From positions 1 to 62,545 of the forward strand of contig JAFWFL010000025.1 in assembly GCA_017515595.1 (NCBI GenBank): 62,545 nucleotides of DNA, written 5' to 3'. How positions within the stretch are numbered: the stretch's first letter is position 1; the number at the start of each line of letters is the position of its first letter. The translations under genes and the position numbers were made by a program. The notes beneath the pieces were generated by a model that saw nothing but the letters and a program-made list of their open reading frames with translations, did no database searches and was not told the DNA's origin. This DNA comes from Coriobacteriales bacterium. Its GTDB lineage: Bacteria; Actinomycetota; Coriobacteriia; Coriobacteriales; UMGS124. Positions 8,327 to 16,011 of this stretch are shown piece after piece.

Positions 8327-9679
8327 TCACTCATTTTTTGCGTTTTTTGAGGCATCGGCTGCGTTGCCAAATCGCAGTATGCCGTTTTCTGTGCGTTTGG
8401 CATATTCGCTCCGGTACATTTCCCAGCCGCGGTCGCTCGGTGTATAGAAGCATCCGGGCTCCAGACCTTCAGGCAAGTAGCGCTGTTCAACCCAGGCTCC
8501 GGGGTAATCATGCGGGTAGAGATAAGCTCCATAGGTATTGCTACCGGGCCTATGCCTGTCTCGCAAATATGAAGGCACTTCTCGGTTATGCTGTGTTTTT
8601 ATATCCTCCTGCGCTTTGTTGAGGGCCATGTAACTTGCGTTGCTCTTAGGAGCAAGAGCCATATATATGCACGCTTGGGCAAGATTAATACGGCACTCAG
8701 GCAAACCTATAACTTCTGTGGCTTTAAAAGCAGCCTCGGCTACAAGCAATGCCTGAGGATCTGCGTTTCCTATATCTTCGCTTGCCAAAATAAAGATTCG
8801 GCGTGCTATAAACTTTGGGTCTTCTCCTCCGTCAAGCATGCGTGCAAGCCAATAAACCGCGGCATCAGGGTCGCTTCCCCGCATTGATTTAATAAATGCC
8901 GAGACAATATCGTAGTGGTTGTCGCCCTGTTTATCATAGTGCTGGATGCGCGAAGGGACTGCATCCTGAACATCTTGTTTGGTGATAATACCCGAGCCGG
9001 ACTCCTGGGCAAGTGAGGATGCGAGTTCAAGCGTTGTCAATGCTGCCCGGGCATCTCCGCCTGCTAAAAGGCAAATAAGGTCCCGGGCTTCATCCTCAAG
9101 TTGATAGTTATTGTTTAGACCGTCGCGCGATACCAATGCTCTGTCGAGTATTTTGCTTATATCACTGTCATCAAGAGCGGTAAGCTCTATGACTCTTGAC
9201 CTCGAGATGAGCGCCTGGTTCACTTCGAAATAGGGATTCTCGGTGGTAGCGCCAATCATAATGACGATTCTGTCTTCTACCGCATGAAGCAACGCATCTT
9301 GCTGGCCGCGGTTAAAACGGTGTATCTCGTCAATAAAGAGAATTGTTTTCCGGTCATGGATGAGGAGCCGTTGCTCAGCAGCCTCAATCTCACGGCGCAG
9401 GTCTTTGACCGTCCCGGTTACGGCAGATACTTCTACAAACTCGGCTCTTGTTGCATGGGCAATAATGCGGGCAAGCGTTGTTTTACCGGTTCCGGCCGGA
9501 CCGTACAGTATAAGCGAACTCAGCGTATCACGCTCAATAGCGCTACGCAGCCAGCTGCCCGGACCAACCGCTTGTTCCTGACCCACATATTCATCAAGAG
9601 TTACCGGACGCATGCGGACGGCCAGCGGCGCATTACTTTGCTTTTTTGCATCGTCAAGCATGGTAAAAAGTGTCTGCAT
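8327..9679 (-). CDS. rarA: Replication-associated recombination AAA ATPase RarA/MgsA
   Basis: A clamp-loader-like AAA+ ATPase acting at stalled replication forks. The 450 residues are complete. Walker A is GPAGTGKTT, Walker B is ILFIDEIHRFNRGQQD, sensor 1 is IGATTENPYFEVN and the C-terminal MgsA domain contains GSDPDAAVYWLARMLDGGEDP. The ATG has an AAGGAT Shine-Dalgarno and starts 9 bases after the upstream hydrolase gene, so they are co-transcribed. No adjacent cysteine-metabolism regulator, a common partner elsewhere, is seen. Confidence 0.95.
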   Translation of the reverse strand: MQTLFTMLDDAKKQSNAPLAVRMRPVTLDEYVGQEQAVGPGSWLRSAIERDTLSSLILYGPAGTGKTTLARIIAHATRAEFVEVSAVTGTVKDLRREIEAAEQRLLIHDRKTILFIDEIHRFNRGQQDALLHAVEDRIVIMIGATTENPYFEVNQALISRSRVIELTALDDSDISKILDRALVSRDGLNNNYQLEDEARDLICLLAGGDARAALTTLELASSLAQESGSGIITKQDVQDAVPSRIQHYDKQGDNHYDIVSAFIKSMRGSDPDAAVYWLARMLDGGEDPKFIARRIFILASEDIGNADPQALLVAEAAFKATEVIGLPECRINLAQACIYMALAPKSNASYMALNKAQEDIKTQHNREVPSYLRDRHRPGSNTYGAYLYPHDYPGAWVEQRYLPEGLEPGCFYTPSDRGWEMYRSEYAKRTENGILRFGNAADASKNAKNE

Positions 9680-9688
9680 AGAATATCC

Positions 9689-10915
9689 TTAACCCTCAGC
9701 TGTAGCTTCATAGTAATCCCGCCAGGGGATCTTGCTGAGCTTTTTGGGAAACTCATGCTCATACAGAGCAATAAAGCAGTCGTCGGTAAGACTCGAAATA
9801 AAATCTGCCGTAGTCTGATGCAAATCCTCCTGCCAGGTATAAACACGGTCATAATAACCCGTTTGCCTGCTGAGCGGCTCTATGTGCTGCTTAAAGATAG
9901 GACTTGATTCATTGCCGGTAACAAGATCATCATACATCCGGTCATAGAGTTCCTCAAAAAGCGGGAATACGGATTCATCGCATATTCCTTCTACCTGTGG
10001 ATTCCGGTATATGAGCTCATAGTTCTCTCGCTTTGCACGGGCAAGCTCATCAAAAGCCTGCTCGCTCATCTCTATATGATCTTTACCGTAGCTATGCTCA
10101 ACAATATCGACCGTGAGCGTTTGAAGTACCCAGGAATTATAACCTCCTACAGCTCCGGTTTTAAACGGAGCATCATGAGGCAAGAGTCCTGCCGCAACGG
10201 CATCCTGACGGTCTTTGCCCACATAAGCAATAATATCGCTGATGCGCACCACGCAGCCTTCAAGCGTCATGGGCACAAGCGTATCTATAGCCGCATCGCC
10301 TTGCACGCGGCACTTCTCGATAAGCGCGTCAAATTCTTCAAATGATGCAAGATTTGAAGTTCTGAAAACCCGTTGCTCATATTCACCGTTGTGACAAAGC
10401 ACACCGTCCAAAACCTGGAGCGCGTTGTTGCGGCAATACATGCGGTCAAGAACCTGGACACTTTGAATATTATGCCTAAAATACCTGCCCGTTTGCTTAT
10501 GGTATACCGCATCCAAAGCACGCTCTCCCGTATGGCCAAACGGTGTGTGGCCAATATCGTGGCCCAGAGCTATTGCTTCTATGAGATCAAGATTGAGCCC
10601 CAGCGCCGCTCCAATATCACGCGCAACTCTTGCAACCAGCTGCACATGCAGGCCTCTGCGCGAAATATCGTCATTGCGCGTAAACGAGAAAACCTGCGTT
10701 TTGCCGGTATAGCGGTTATATGCCGGAGTGTTGATGATCTTCTGGGTATCTCTGACAAATGCCGGTCTCCAAAGCGTTGCTCTGTCATGAGGGGCATCGA
10801 ACCTTCTGATGATGTGTTCGTCTTCACAGCGGTACGGATTGGTAATGTGATGTTCGCGGTCAAATATGATGCGGGCTTGGAGTTCCTGCGATAAATCTGT
10901 AGGAGCATTATACAT
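9689..10915 (-). CDS. Deoxyguanosinetriphosphate triphosphohydrolase-like HD protein
   Basis: An HD-domain nucleotide hydrolase that removes triphosphate from dNTPs. The metal motif GHDIGHTPFGHTGE is clear, preceded by GKTQVF and RRGLHVQLVARVARDI, both typical of this family. From the chosen ATG (AGGAGG 7 bases upstream) the protein has 409 residues. A longer frame reaches 37 codons back into the preceding gene and is unlikely. It sits directly upstream of rarA; dNTP pool control and fork rescue may be linked. Substrate preference (dGTP or others) cannot be read from sequence. Confidence 0.9.
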   Translation of the reverse strand: MYNAPTDLSQELQARIIFDREHHITNPYRCEDEHIIRRFDAPHDRATLWRPAFVRDTQKIINTPAYNRYTGKTQVFSFTRNDDISRRGLHVQLVARVARDIGAALGLNLDLIEAIALGHDIGHTPFGHTGERALDAVYHKQTGRYFRHNIQSVQVLDRMYCRNNALQVLDGVLCHNGEYEQRVFRTSNLASFEEFDALIEKCRVQGDAAIDTLVPMTLEGCVVRISDIIAYVGKDRQDAVAAGLLPHDAPFKTGAVGGYNSWVLQTLTVDIVEHSYGKDHIEMSEQAFDELARAKRENYELIYRNPQVEGICDESVFPLFEELYDRMYDDLVTGNESSPIFKQHIEPLSRQTGYYDRVYTWQEDLHQTTADFISSLTDDCFIALYEHEFPKKLSKIPWRDYYEATAEG

Positions 10916-10925
10916 AACAGTCCTC

Positions 10926-11567
10926 CTATGCCCGTTCCAGCTTAATTTCGCATGCGGCGTCTCCCCATGCAAAGCGCGAGGTAGTGCTTGCTTTGCAACC
11001 GCATGCCGCAGCAAAGCTGCCTTCAAGTTTGCATAGATACTTTAATAAGTAATAGCGTTTGTTCGCAACGCACATATCTAAAAGACCGCAGTGCGACACC
11101 GCGCAAAGCAGGGCGTCAGACTGAGTAGAGCTGTCTCCCAATGCACTGAGCTCGCCCTCCCATGACCCTGATGAGCGGCTTTTATCATGGCTGAGATACT
11201 CGGCAAACTCATGGGTGTGCTGCTCTTCAAAGGGAGAATGTGCATCAAAATACATCCCTACAATGGGAGTCTTAAGCGCAACGTCTATAAAACTGTCAAA
11301 GTCTTCCTCGGTTACCGTTATCTCCTTGGGAGCCGCAACATGAAACGCAATCAAAAGAGCGGCAACATCAAATATTACCCGTGCATACGCACCGCATGGT
11401 TTTTCTTTGGAACGGTCAAGCGAAGCATCAAGAATCTTACGATATTCACGTTTGGCATCGCGTTGCCAGAGCGAAGCAGAAGCTTCAGGAAACCGTATTT
11501 TTATAAAGTTTGTAAGAGCCGGCACAATACCCAGCTGCAACATTCGGTCAGGATTAGGAAATTTCAT
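10926..11567 (-). CDS. Unknown protein, possibly of the ATC hydrolase/4VR type
   Basis: 213 residues, soluble, without signal peptide. I do not recognise it firmly. The C-terminal end SRFAWGDAACEIKLE resembles the closing strand (R...GD..C.F) seen in L-2-amino-thiazoline-4-carboxylate hydrolase and 4-vinyl-reductase-like domains. Cysteines are concentrated in the last 60 residues. The start is set at the ATG with AAGGAAGG about 10 bases upstream; an ATG 18 codons earlier is possible. Its stop lies 10 bases before the dNTP hydrolase ATG, so the two share an operon. Confidence 0.6.
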   Translation of the reverse strand: MKFPNPDRMLQLGIVPALTNFIKIRFPEASASLWQRDAKREYRKILDASLDRSKEKPCGAYARVIFDVAALLIAFHVAAPKEITVTEEDFDSFIDVALKTPIVGMYFDAHSPFEEQHTHEFAEYLSHDKSRSSGSWEGELSALGDSSTQSDALLCAVSHCGLLDMCVANKRYYLLKYLCKLEGSFAAACGCKASTTSRFAWGDAACEIKLERA

Positions 11568-11707
11568 CTCTGTCAAACCTTCCTTACAGATCAGAATGGA
11601 ATCATTATTCATAAAGAGCACGGATTTTTAGTAGGTATTTATGCCCCATAGCCCATGCTTTACCTTAAACGTATCATGTATGGTCTATTATATACAAGAA
11701 CCAGTGC

Positions 11708-11760
11708 CGGGGTCAAAAAAGACTAGGGAGACAGTTTAACCTAGGAACCTTCATACCCCG
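11708..11760 (+). promoter_or_regulatory. Nested hairpins in the trpS leader
   Basis: An outer stem CGGGGT (11708-11713) pairs with ACCCCG (11755-11760). Inside it CTAGG (11723-11727) pairs with CCTAG (11740-11744). The structure ends 46 bases before the trpS ATG. A possible -10, TATTAT at 11686-11691, would place the start site just before it. No T-box specifier or terminator run is seen, so this may be a folded leader of unknown function. Confidence 0.35.
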
Positions 11761-11806
11761 TCATCACATAACAGACTTATCTTATCTTGTGGAACGGAGA
11801 TTAATT

Positions 11807-12856
11807 ATGCCCAATGTTGGCAGTTACGAAGCAAGTCTTGAGCGCAGCGAAGCCCTGAAGGAGCAGCTCGCCAAAAATCCCCAGCAGTTTAGAATGCTCA
11901 CGGGAGACCGTCCAACGGGCAGGCTCCATATGGGTCATTACTTTGGAACCATTCGCGAACGTGTGAACCTCCAAAACCTTGGAGTTCCTACAATGATTCT
12001 CATTGCTGACTATCAGGTTATCACAGACCGCGATACTACCGAGCATATTCAGGACAACGTCTATAACATGGTTATGGACTACCTTGCATGCGGAATCGAT
12101 CCGGCTAAGACCTCAATTTATACGCATTCGAGCGTACCCGCCTGCAACCAGCTTATGCTCCCCTTCCTTTCGCTCATGAGCGAATCTGAACTCCAGCGTA
12201 ACCCCACGGTTAAAGCCGAGATGGAGGCATCAGGCCATGCTCTTACCGGCCTTTTGCTCACCTATCCCGTACACCAGGCTTGCGACATTCTCTTTTGCAA
12301 AGGCAACATAGTGCCGGTTGGCAGAGACCAGCTTCCCCATATAGAAGCCACTCGTCTTATTGCGCGTCGCTTTAACGAGCGCTACGCTCCGGTCTTCCCC
12401 GAACCTGAAGCGCTTCTTAATGACGCCCCGGCTATTCCCGGCCTCGACGGACGCAAGATGTCCAAATCATACGGCAACGCCATCAGTCTCTCGTTTACGG
12501 CAGAAGAAACCGCTAAACGCATTAAAAAGTCGCCCACAGACTCCGAGCGTGTTATCACCTTTGATCCCGAAAACAGACCGGGTGTCTCGGCGCTTCTTAC
12601 CACTGCCGCTCTTTGCACCGGTAGAACAGAAGAAGAAATTGCTGCCGAGATTGGAGCAGCAGGTTCAGGCGCACTGAAGACTTATGTTACGACGAGCGTG
12701 AACGAGTTCTTTGCTCCCATTCGCGAGCGCAGGCATGCATACGAGAATGATCTCAACTATGTAAAAGATGTCCTTCACGAGGGCATTCGCAAAGCCACCG
12801 AGATTGCGGAAGCAACTCTTAACGAGGTTCGCGAAGCAATGGGCATGGTTTATTAA
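11807..12856 (+). CDS. trpS: Tryptophanyl-tRNA synthetase
   Basis: A class I synthetase of 349 residues that charges tRNA-Trp. The HIGH motif is HMGH at residues 41-44 after GDRPTGRL, and the KMSKS loop is GRKMSKSYGN. The sequence DILFCKGNIVPVGRDQLPH matches the Trp-site region. The start is the ATG with CGGAGA 6 bases upstream; a GTG 6 codons earlier is less likely. It faces away from the minus-strand operon on its left and is followed after one base by a HAD phosphatase gene. Confidence 0.96.
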   Translation: MPNVGSYEASLERSEALKEQLAKNPQQFRMLTGDRPTGRLHMGHYFGTIRERVNLQNLGVPTMILIADYQVITDRDTTEHIQDNVYNMVMDYLACGIDPAKTSIYTHSSVPACNQLMLPFLSLMSESELQRNPTVKAEMEASGHALTGLLLTYPVHQACDILFCKGNIVPVGRDQLPHIEATRLIARRFNERYAPVFPEPEALLNDAPAIPGLDGRKMSKSYGNAISLSFTAEETAKRIKKSPTDSERVITFDPENRPGVSALLTTAALCTGRTEEEIAAEIGAAGSGALKTYVTTSVNEFFAPIRERRHAYENDLNYVKDVLHEGIRKATEIAEATLNEVREAMGMVY

Positions 12857-12857
12857 G

Positions 12858-13712
12858 ATGCCTTCTCCTACGTTTGAGTGGCAAGGCAAAACATACTCAA
12901 GAGATATCCGCATTGTATTCTCTGATATAGACGGAACACTTTTGCGGCCTGATCACGAGCTAAGCGCTTATACCTGTGATATGTTGCGGCAACTGCCCGA
13001 GCATGGTATTGAGTTTGCGCTTGCCACCGGACGTATGCCTTTAGGCGTCTATCACCTCATAGACAAAATTGGTATTCCAACTCATTTGATTTGCCTGGGC
13101 GGTAGTCTGGTACGCACAAAAGACTCAAAAACCCTTGTCTCCGAGACGCTCTCTTATGAAGCAGCAAAAGCCGTCATTGATACAGCTCATGAATTATGGC
13201 CAGAAATTGTGCCGAGCTTTTTTGCGGGAGATGACTGGTTCACCTCAAAACTTGATGCACCGTGCGTCAAACGTGAAATTGATGTGGTAAAAGCCCGTTC
13301 GGCTGAGCACGACTTATATGATTTGCTCGAACGGGGTATCTTGCCCCATAAGCTCTATTTTAACTGCACGCAGGACAGGGAGCGCTGCATTGTTTTTGCG
13401 GATGCCTTGAGCCAGGCAAGCAACGAGATTGAGGTTATCAGGTCTTTGACCGGTACGCATGTTGAGGTTATGCCTCTGCATGTCTCCAAAGCCAAAGGAG
13501 CGCAAGTCTTACTTGAGCATCTTCATATGACATGGGATGACGCGTGTTCTTTTGGAGATGATAACAACGACCTCCCTATGCTTCAAAAGGCAAAGCTTGG
13601 CGTGGCTTTAGGTAACGCCGCTCAGCCGGTGAAAGAGAAAGCCTGCGCACAGACATTGTCTACTAAGGAAGACGGGCTTGCACTGTTTCTAGACGCTCTG
13701 CTTCATTCATAA
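12858..13712 (+). CDS. Cof-type HAD-IIB sugar/nucleotide phosphatase
   Basis: 284 residues. The nucleophile motif is FSDIDGTLL; ALATGR is motif II, a conserved lysine stands in the SKAKGAQVL region and FGDDNNDLPML is motif IV. A C2-type cap lies between, which defines the Cof subfamily. These enzymes dephosphorylate sugar phosphates, FMN or pyridoxal phosphate, and the substrate cannot be assigned from sequence. The ATG begins one base after the trpS stop, indicating translation coupled to trpS. The frame remains open upstream inside trpS, which is not used here. Confidence 0.88.
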   Translation: MPSPTFEWQGKTYSRDIRIVFSDIDGTLLRPDHELSAYTCDMLRQLPEHGIEFALATGRMPLGVYHLIDKIGIPTHLICLGGSLVRTKDSKTLVSETLSYEAAKAVIDTAHELWPEIVPSFFAGDDWFTSKLDAPCVKREIDVVKARSAEHDLYDLLERGILPHKLYFNCTQDRERCIVFADALSQASNEIEVIRSLTGTHVEVMPLHVSKAKGAQVLLEHLHMTWDDACSFGDDNNDLPMLQKAKLGVALGNAAQPVKEKACAQTLSTKEDGLALFLDALLHS

Positions 13713-13724
13713 AAGAGGTGAACC

Positions 13725-14591
13725 ATGGAAAAACCGAATCCCAACAAACCAAACACACACGATACCAAACCCTCAGAACAATTGGTTACACGCAGACGCG
13801 CTATTGGCCTTTTAGGATGCAGTCTGGCTGCATCAGCCCTTGCCTGTGTTGCCGGTTCAGGATGTACCTTCAAACCCTATGAATCGCATACAGAACCGGT
13901 TGAGGTGTGGAAGAGCAAATATAATTGGAAAGCGCTCTTAGAAAACCCTGAAGGCAGACGCTTTTACTATCCAAACAACACCTTAAGCTCGCGCTTTGGC
14001 ATAGATGTCAGCGACTTTGAGGGCGAAATTGACTGGAAAACCGTTGCCCAGGAAGATATTGAGTTTGTTTTTGTACGCATTGGATACCGCGGTTATACCA
14101 AAGGCGGAATCTTTGACGATGCCCAGGCTCAGGCGAATCTCAAAGGTGCACGTGCCAACGAAATTCCTCTGGGAGCATATTTCTTCTCGAGCGCTATTAA
14201 CGCCGATGAGGCAAAAGAGGAAGCTCAATATGTGCTCGATAAGCTCAATGGCATGGTGCTTGATTACCCCATTGTTTATGACCAGGAACAGGTGCCAGAC
14301 TCCCAGGGACGTGCAAATAATTTAACGAGCGAACAATACACCGCCAACGCAAAAGTCTTTTGTGAAACGGTTGTTGAAGCCGGTTACCAGGCAATGATTT
14401 ATGGCAACCAAAAACATTTGGCGCTTCTCAAACTAAGTGAACTTTCAGATTATCCCATTTGGTACGCAGAATACGGCGTCAAAGAACCTACCGGCCATTT
14501 TGATTTCACCATTTGGCAGTATTCTTCAGGCGGAGTCATTAACGGAATCAACGCTACTACAGATTTTAACATTCACTTCCTCAACGCCTAA
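13725..14591 (+). CDS. GH25 muramidase, Tat-exported lipoprotein
   Basis: 288 residues. The N-terminus carries a twin-arginine signal (TRRRAIGLLG, residues 22-31), a hydrophobic stretch and a lipobox AGSGC with C47 as the likely lipidated residue. The mature part is a glycosyl hydrolase family 25 domain: GIDVSDFEG with D94, the catalytic D-x-E as D186-Q-E188 in YPIVYDQEQ, and a terminal IWQYSS. GH25 enzymes cut the MurNAc-GlcNAc bond of peptidoglycan. It should sit folded on the outer membrane face and remodel the wall. AGAGGTG precedes the ATG. It ends at a strong bidirectional terminator. Confidence 0.88.
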   Translation: MEKPNPNKPNTHDTKPSEQLVTRRRAIGLLGCSLAASALACVAGSGCTFKPYESHTEPVEVWKSKYNWKALLENPEGRRFYYPNNTLSSRFGIDVSDFEGEIDWKTVAQEDIEFVFVRIGYRGYTKGGIFDDAQAQANLKGARANEIPLGAYFFSSAINADEAKEEAQYVLDKLNGMVLDYPIVYDQEQVPDSQGRANNLTSEQYTANAKVFCETVVEAGYQAMIYGNQKHLALLKLSELSDYPIWYAEYGVKEPTGHFDFTIWQYSSGGVINGINATTDFNIHFLNA

Positions 14592-14609
14592 ACACTTATG
14601 ACAAATCAA

Positions 14610-14659
14610 AAAACTGCCCCTCTGCTCCAATAAAATCTATCGAGCAGAGGGGCAGTTTT
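14610..14659. terminator. Bidirectional terminator, perfect 18-bp stem
   Basis: AAAACTGCCCCTCTGCTC pairs perfectly with the inverted copy 14 bases later, ending in TTTT in both directions. It lies between the convergent lysozyme gene and the minus-strand gene that ends at 14695, and serves both. Confidence 0.92.
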
Positions 14660-14694
14660 ATTGCTTACATTTAAAATGCCAGAGGCAGCTGGTA

Positions 14695-15795
14695 TTATTC
14701 CTCGGCTTCAGGCTGAGCTTCTGCTGCAGCGCTCTTTGTATTGGCGTCAATAATGCGCATGGGGTGCTGATCGTCTGTTACACCGGTTGGAAGCAAATCA
14801 ATCTCAACTTCCACATCATGTTCTGTAAGATCTATGACCTCGTTGTATGCCTTGCGGCTTGGAGCTGTTACCTTAAGTGTGTACTTACCCTTGGTAACAC
14901 CAATCTCGGCTGTGCCCTCAGCACCGGTACTTGCAAATTGCGATTTACTTGAGTCATCTACGAGCTTAAGCTCAACACGAGCGCTGCGTTGAGGTTTTTT
15001 GGTCTTGTCGTCAATAACGGTGATCTTGAAATTGCGCTCGGGACGAACACGCGCTACAAACGAGAACTTATGCTTTGCTTCTTCATGCGGCCTTTCGAGA
15101 CCCTCGGCAACAAAGCGGGCCTCCCATCTGTGCAGTTTCGCCTCGCTTGGAGCCACGGCATGCAACTCATCCCACCAAAGCGTCTTGCGGGGTTCTACCG
15201 GCTCATGAAGCGTACCCGAGCACATCAAAACGTTGTCCTCGGTATAAATCTCAACCTTTTGGCCCGCAAGTCTGCAACCGCTTGAGCAGCTTGCACCCAC
15301 GCAAATCTGAATGGGCTCATTGGTATAAACGGGTGTTGTTACGCCCCAGGTAGAAATAGCAATATGATGCGGCTCAACAGTAAACTCAATCAAAAGATCA
15401 GTGGGCTCATGAGGGTTCTTAAATGCGGGACCGCCGTCATCAGGCTTAGGAAGTTCACGCGGTTCATAATGAATAATATATTGGATTTTACCGGGTTCCT
15501 GAGGCATTGCGATATTCATAGCGCCGCTAACCGCAAGCTCGCCTTCCTGTGTTTTAAAGGTTGTCTGGGCAATGATATTGTCAAAGAAGTCGAGAACCGT
15601 GATTGCGTCTCCCACCAACTCGCATCCGCTTTGGCAGGCTCCAAACAAAACGAGCGAAGCAGTATCGCCCACATAGAGTTTCTCGGGAATACCGTCGATA
15701 TCAAACGATACATCATGACCTTCACCGGTCAGTTTTGCAGGGATATGCTGCTCTTTAAGACCCTTAACGTCAATTCCTACTTGGGCATCTGCCAT
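14695..15795 (-). CDS. Unknown multi-domain beta-rich protein with paired Cys motifs
   Basis: 366 residues, no signal peptide and no membrane segment, so probably cytosolic. I do not recognise the family. Two halves align without gaps at an offset of 116 residues: Y41...ACQSGCEL and Y157...SCSSGCRL, each with C-x-S-G-C-x-L (C54/C58, C170/C174), indicating a duplicated Ig-like domain. Residues 250-325 resemble a carboxypeptidase-regulatory/Cna-B-like fold (GTAEIGVTKGKYTLKVTA). The tail is Ala/Glu-rich. AAGGAAGG precedes the ATG and a perfect palindrome lies 36 bases upstream. The four cysteines could bind metal, but no function can be claimed. Confidence 0.7.
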   Translation of the reverse strand: MADAQVGIDVKGLKEQHIPAKLTGEGHDVSFDIDGIPEKLYVGDTASLVLFGACQSGCELVGDAITVLDFFDNIIAQTTFKTQEGELAVSGAMNIAMPQEPGKIQYIIHYEPRELPKPDDGGPAFKNPHEPTDLLIEFTVEPHHIAISTWGVTTPVYTNEPIQICVGASCSSGCRLAGQKVEIYTEDNVLMCSGTLHEPVEPRKTLWWDELHAVAPSEAKLHRWEARFVAEGLERPHEEAKHKFSFVARVRPERNFKITVIDDKTKKPQRSARVELKLVDDSSKSQFASTGAEGTAEIGVTKGKYTLKVTAPSRKAYNEVIDLTEHDVEVEIDLLPTGVTDDQHPMRIIDANTKSAAAEAQPEAEE

Positions 15796-15831
15796 AAGTG
15801 TTACCTTCCTTGCTCACAGCCTTTTTTTGTT

Positions 15832-15848
15832 TGTGGTACGGTACCACA
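15832..15848. promoter_or_regulatory. 17-bp operator-like palindrome
   Basis: TGTGGTACGGTACCACA is a perfect 8+1+8 inverted repeat, 36 bases upstream of the ATG of the unknown Cys-motif protein. It shares YGTGGTA-N3-TACCACR with the palindrome at 850-866. Position and symmetry suggest a repressor site. Confidence 0.45.
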
Positions 15849-15900
15849 TATTTACACAGGTATTTAGCAAAACTTTATGTTACCCAAAAGATTCGTCTAC

Positions 15901-16011
15901 AATCAGTTCTCTACCATACCGTTCTCAAGAATCTTTGTAATACCTGACAAAAGGTGCGTCCTTTTGTCAGGCTCAATCAGTTCTCTACCATACCGGTCTC
16001 GAGAATCTTCG
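15901..16011. repeat. Duplicated 3' end of ligA flanking a perfect hairpin
   Basis: The 37 bases at 15975-16011, covering the last ligA codons and the stop, recur at 15901-15937 with 34 matches. Between them lies a perfect 12-bp stem, CCTGACAAAAGG (15943-15954) with its complement (15960-15971), and a 5-base loop. Neither strand has a U-tract after the stem. The hairpin may still stop ligA transcription; the copied stop region looks like a partial duplication. Confidence 0.8.

Noticed and set aside
11640-11806. T-box riboswitch for trpS
   Set aside because: No conserved T-box sequence or terminator/antiterminator pair could be found in the short leader.
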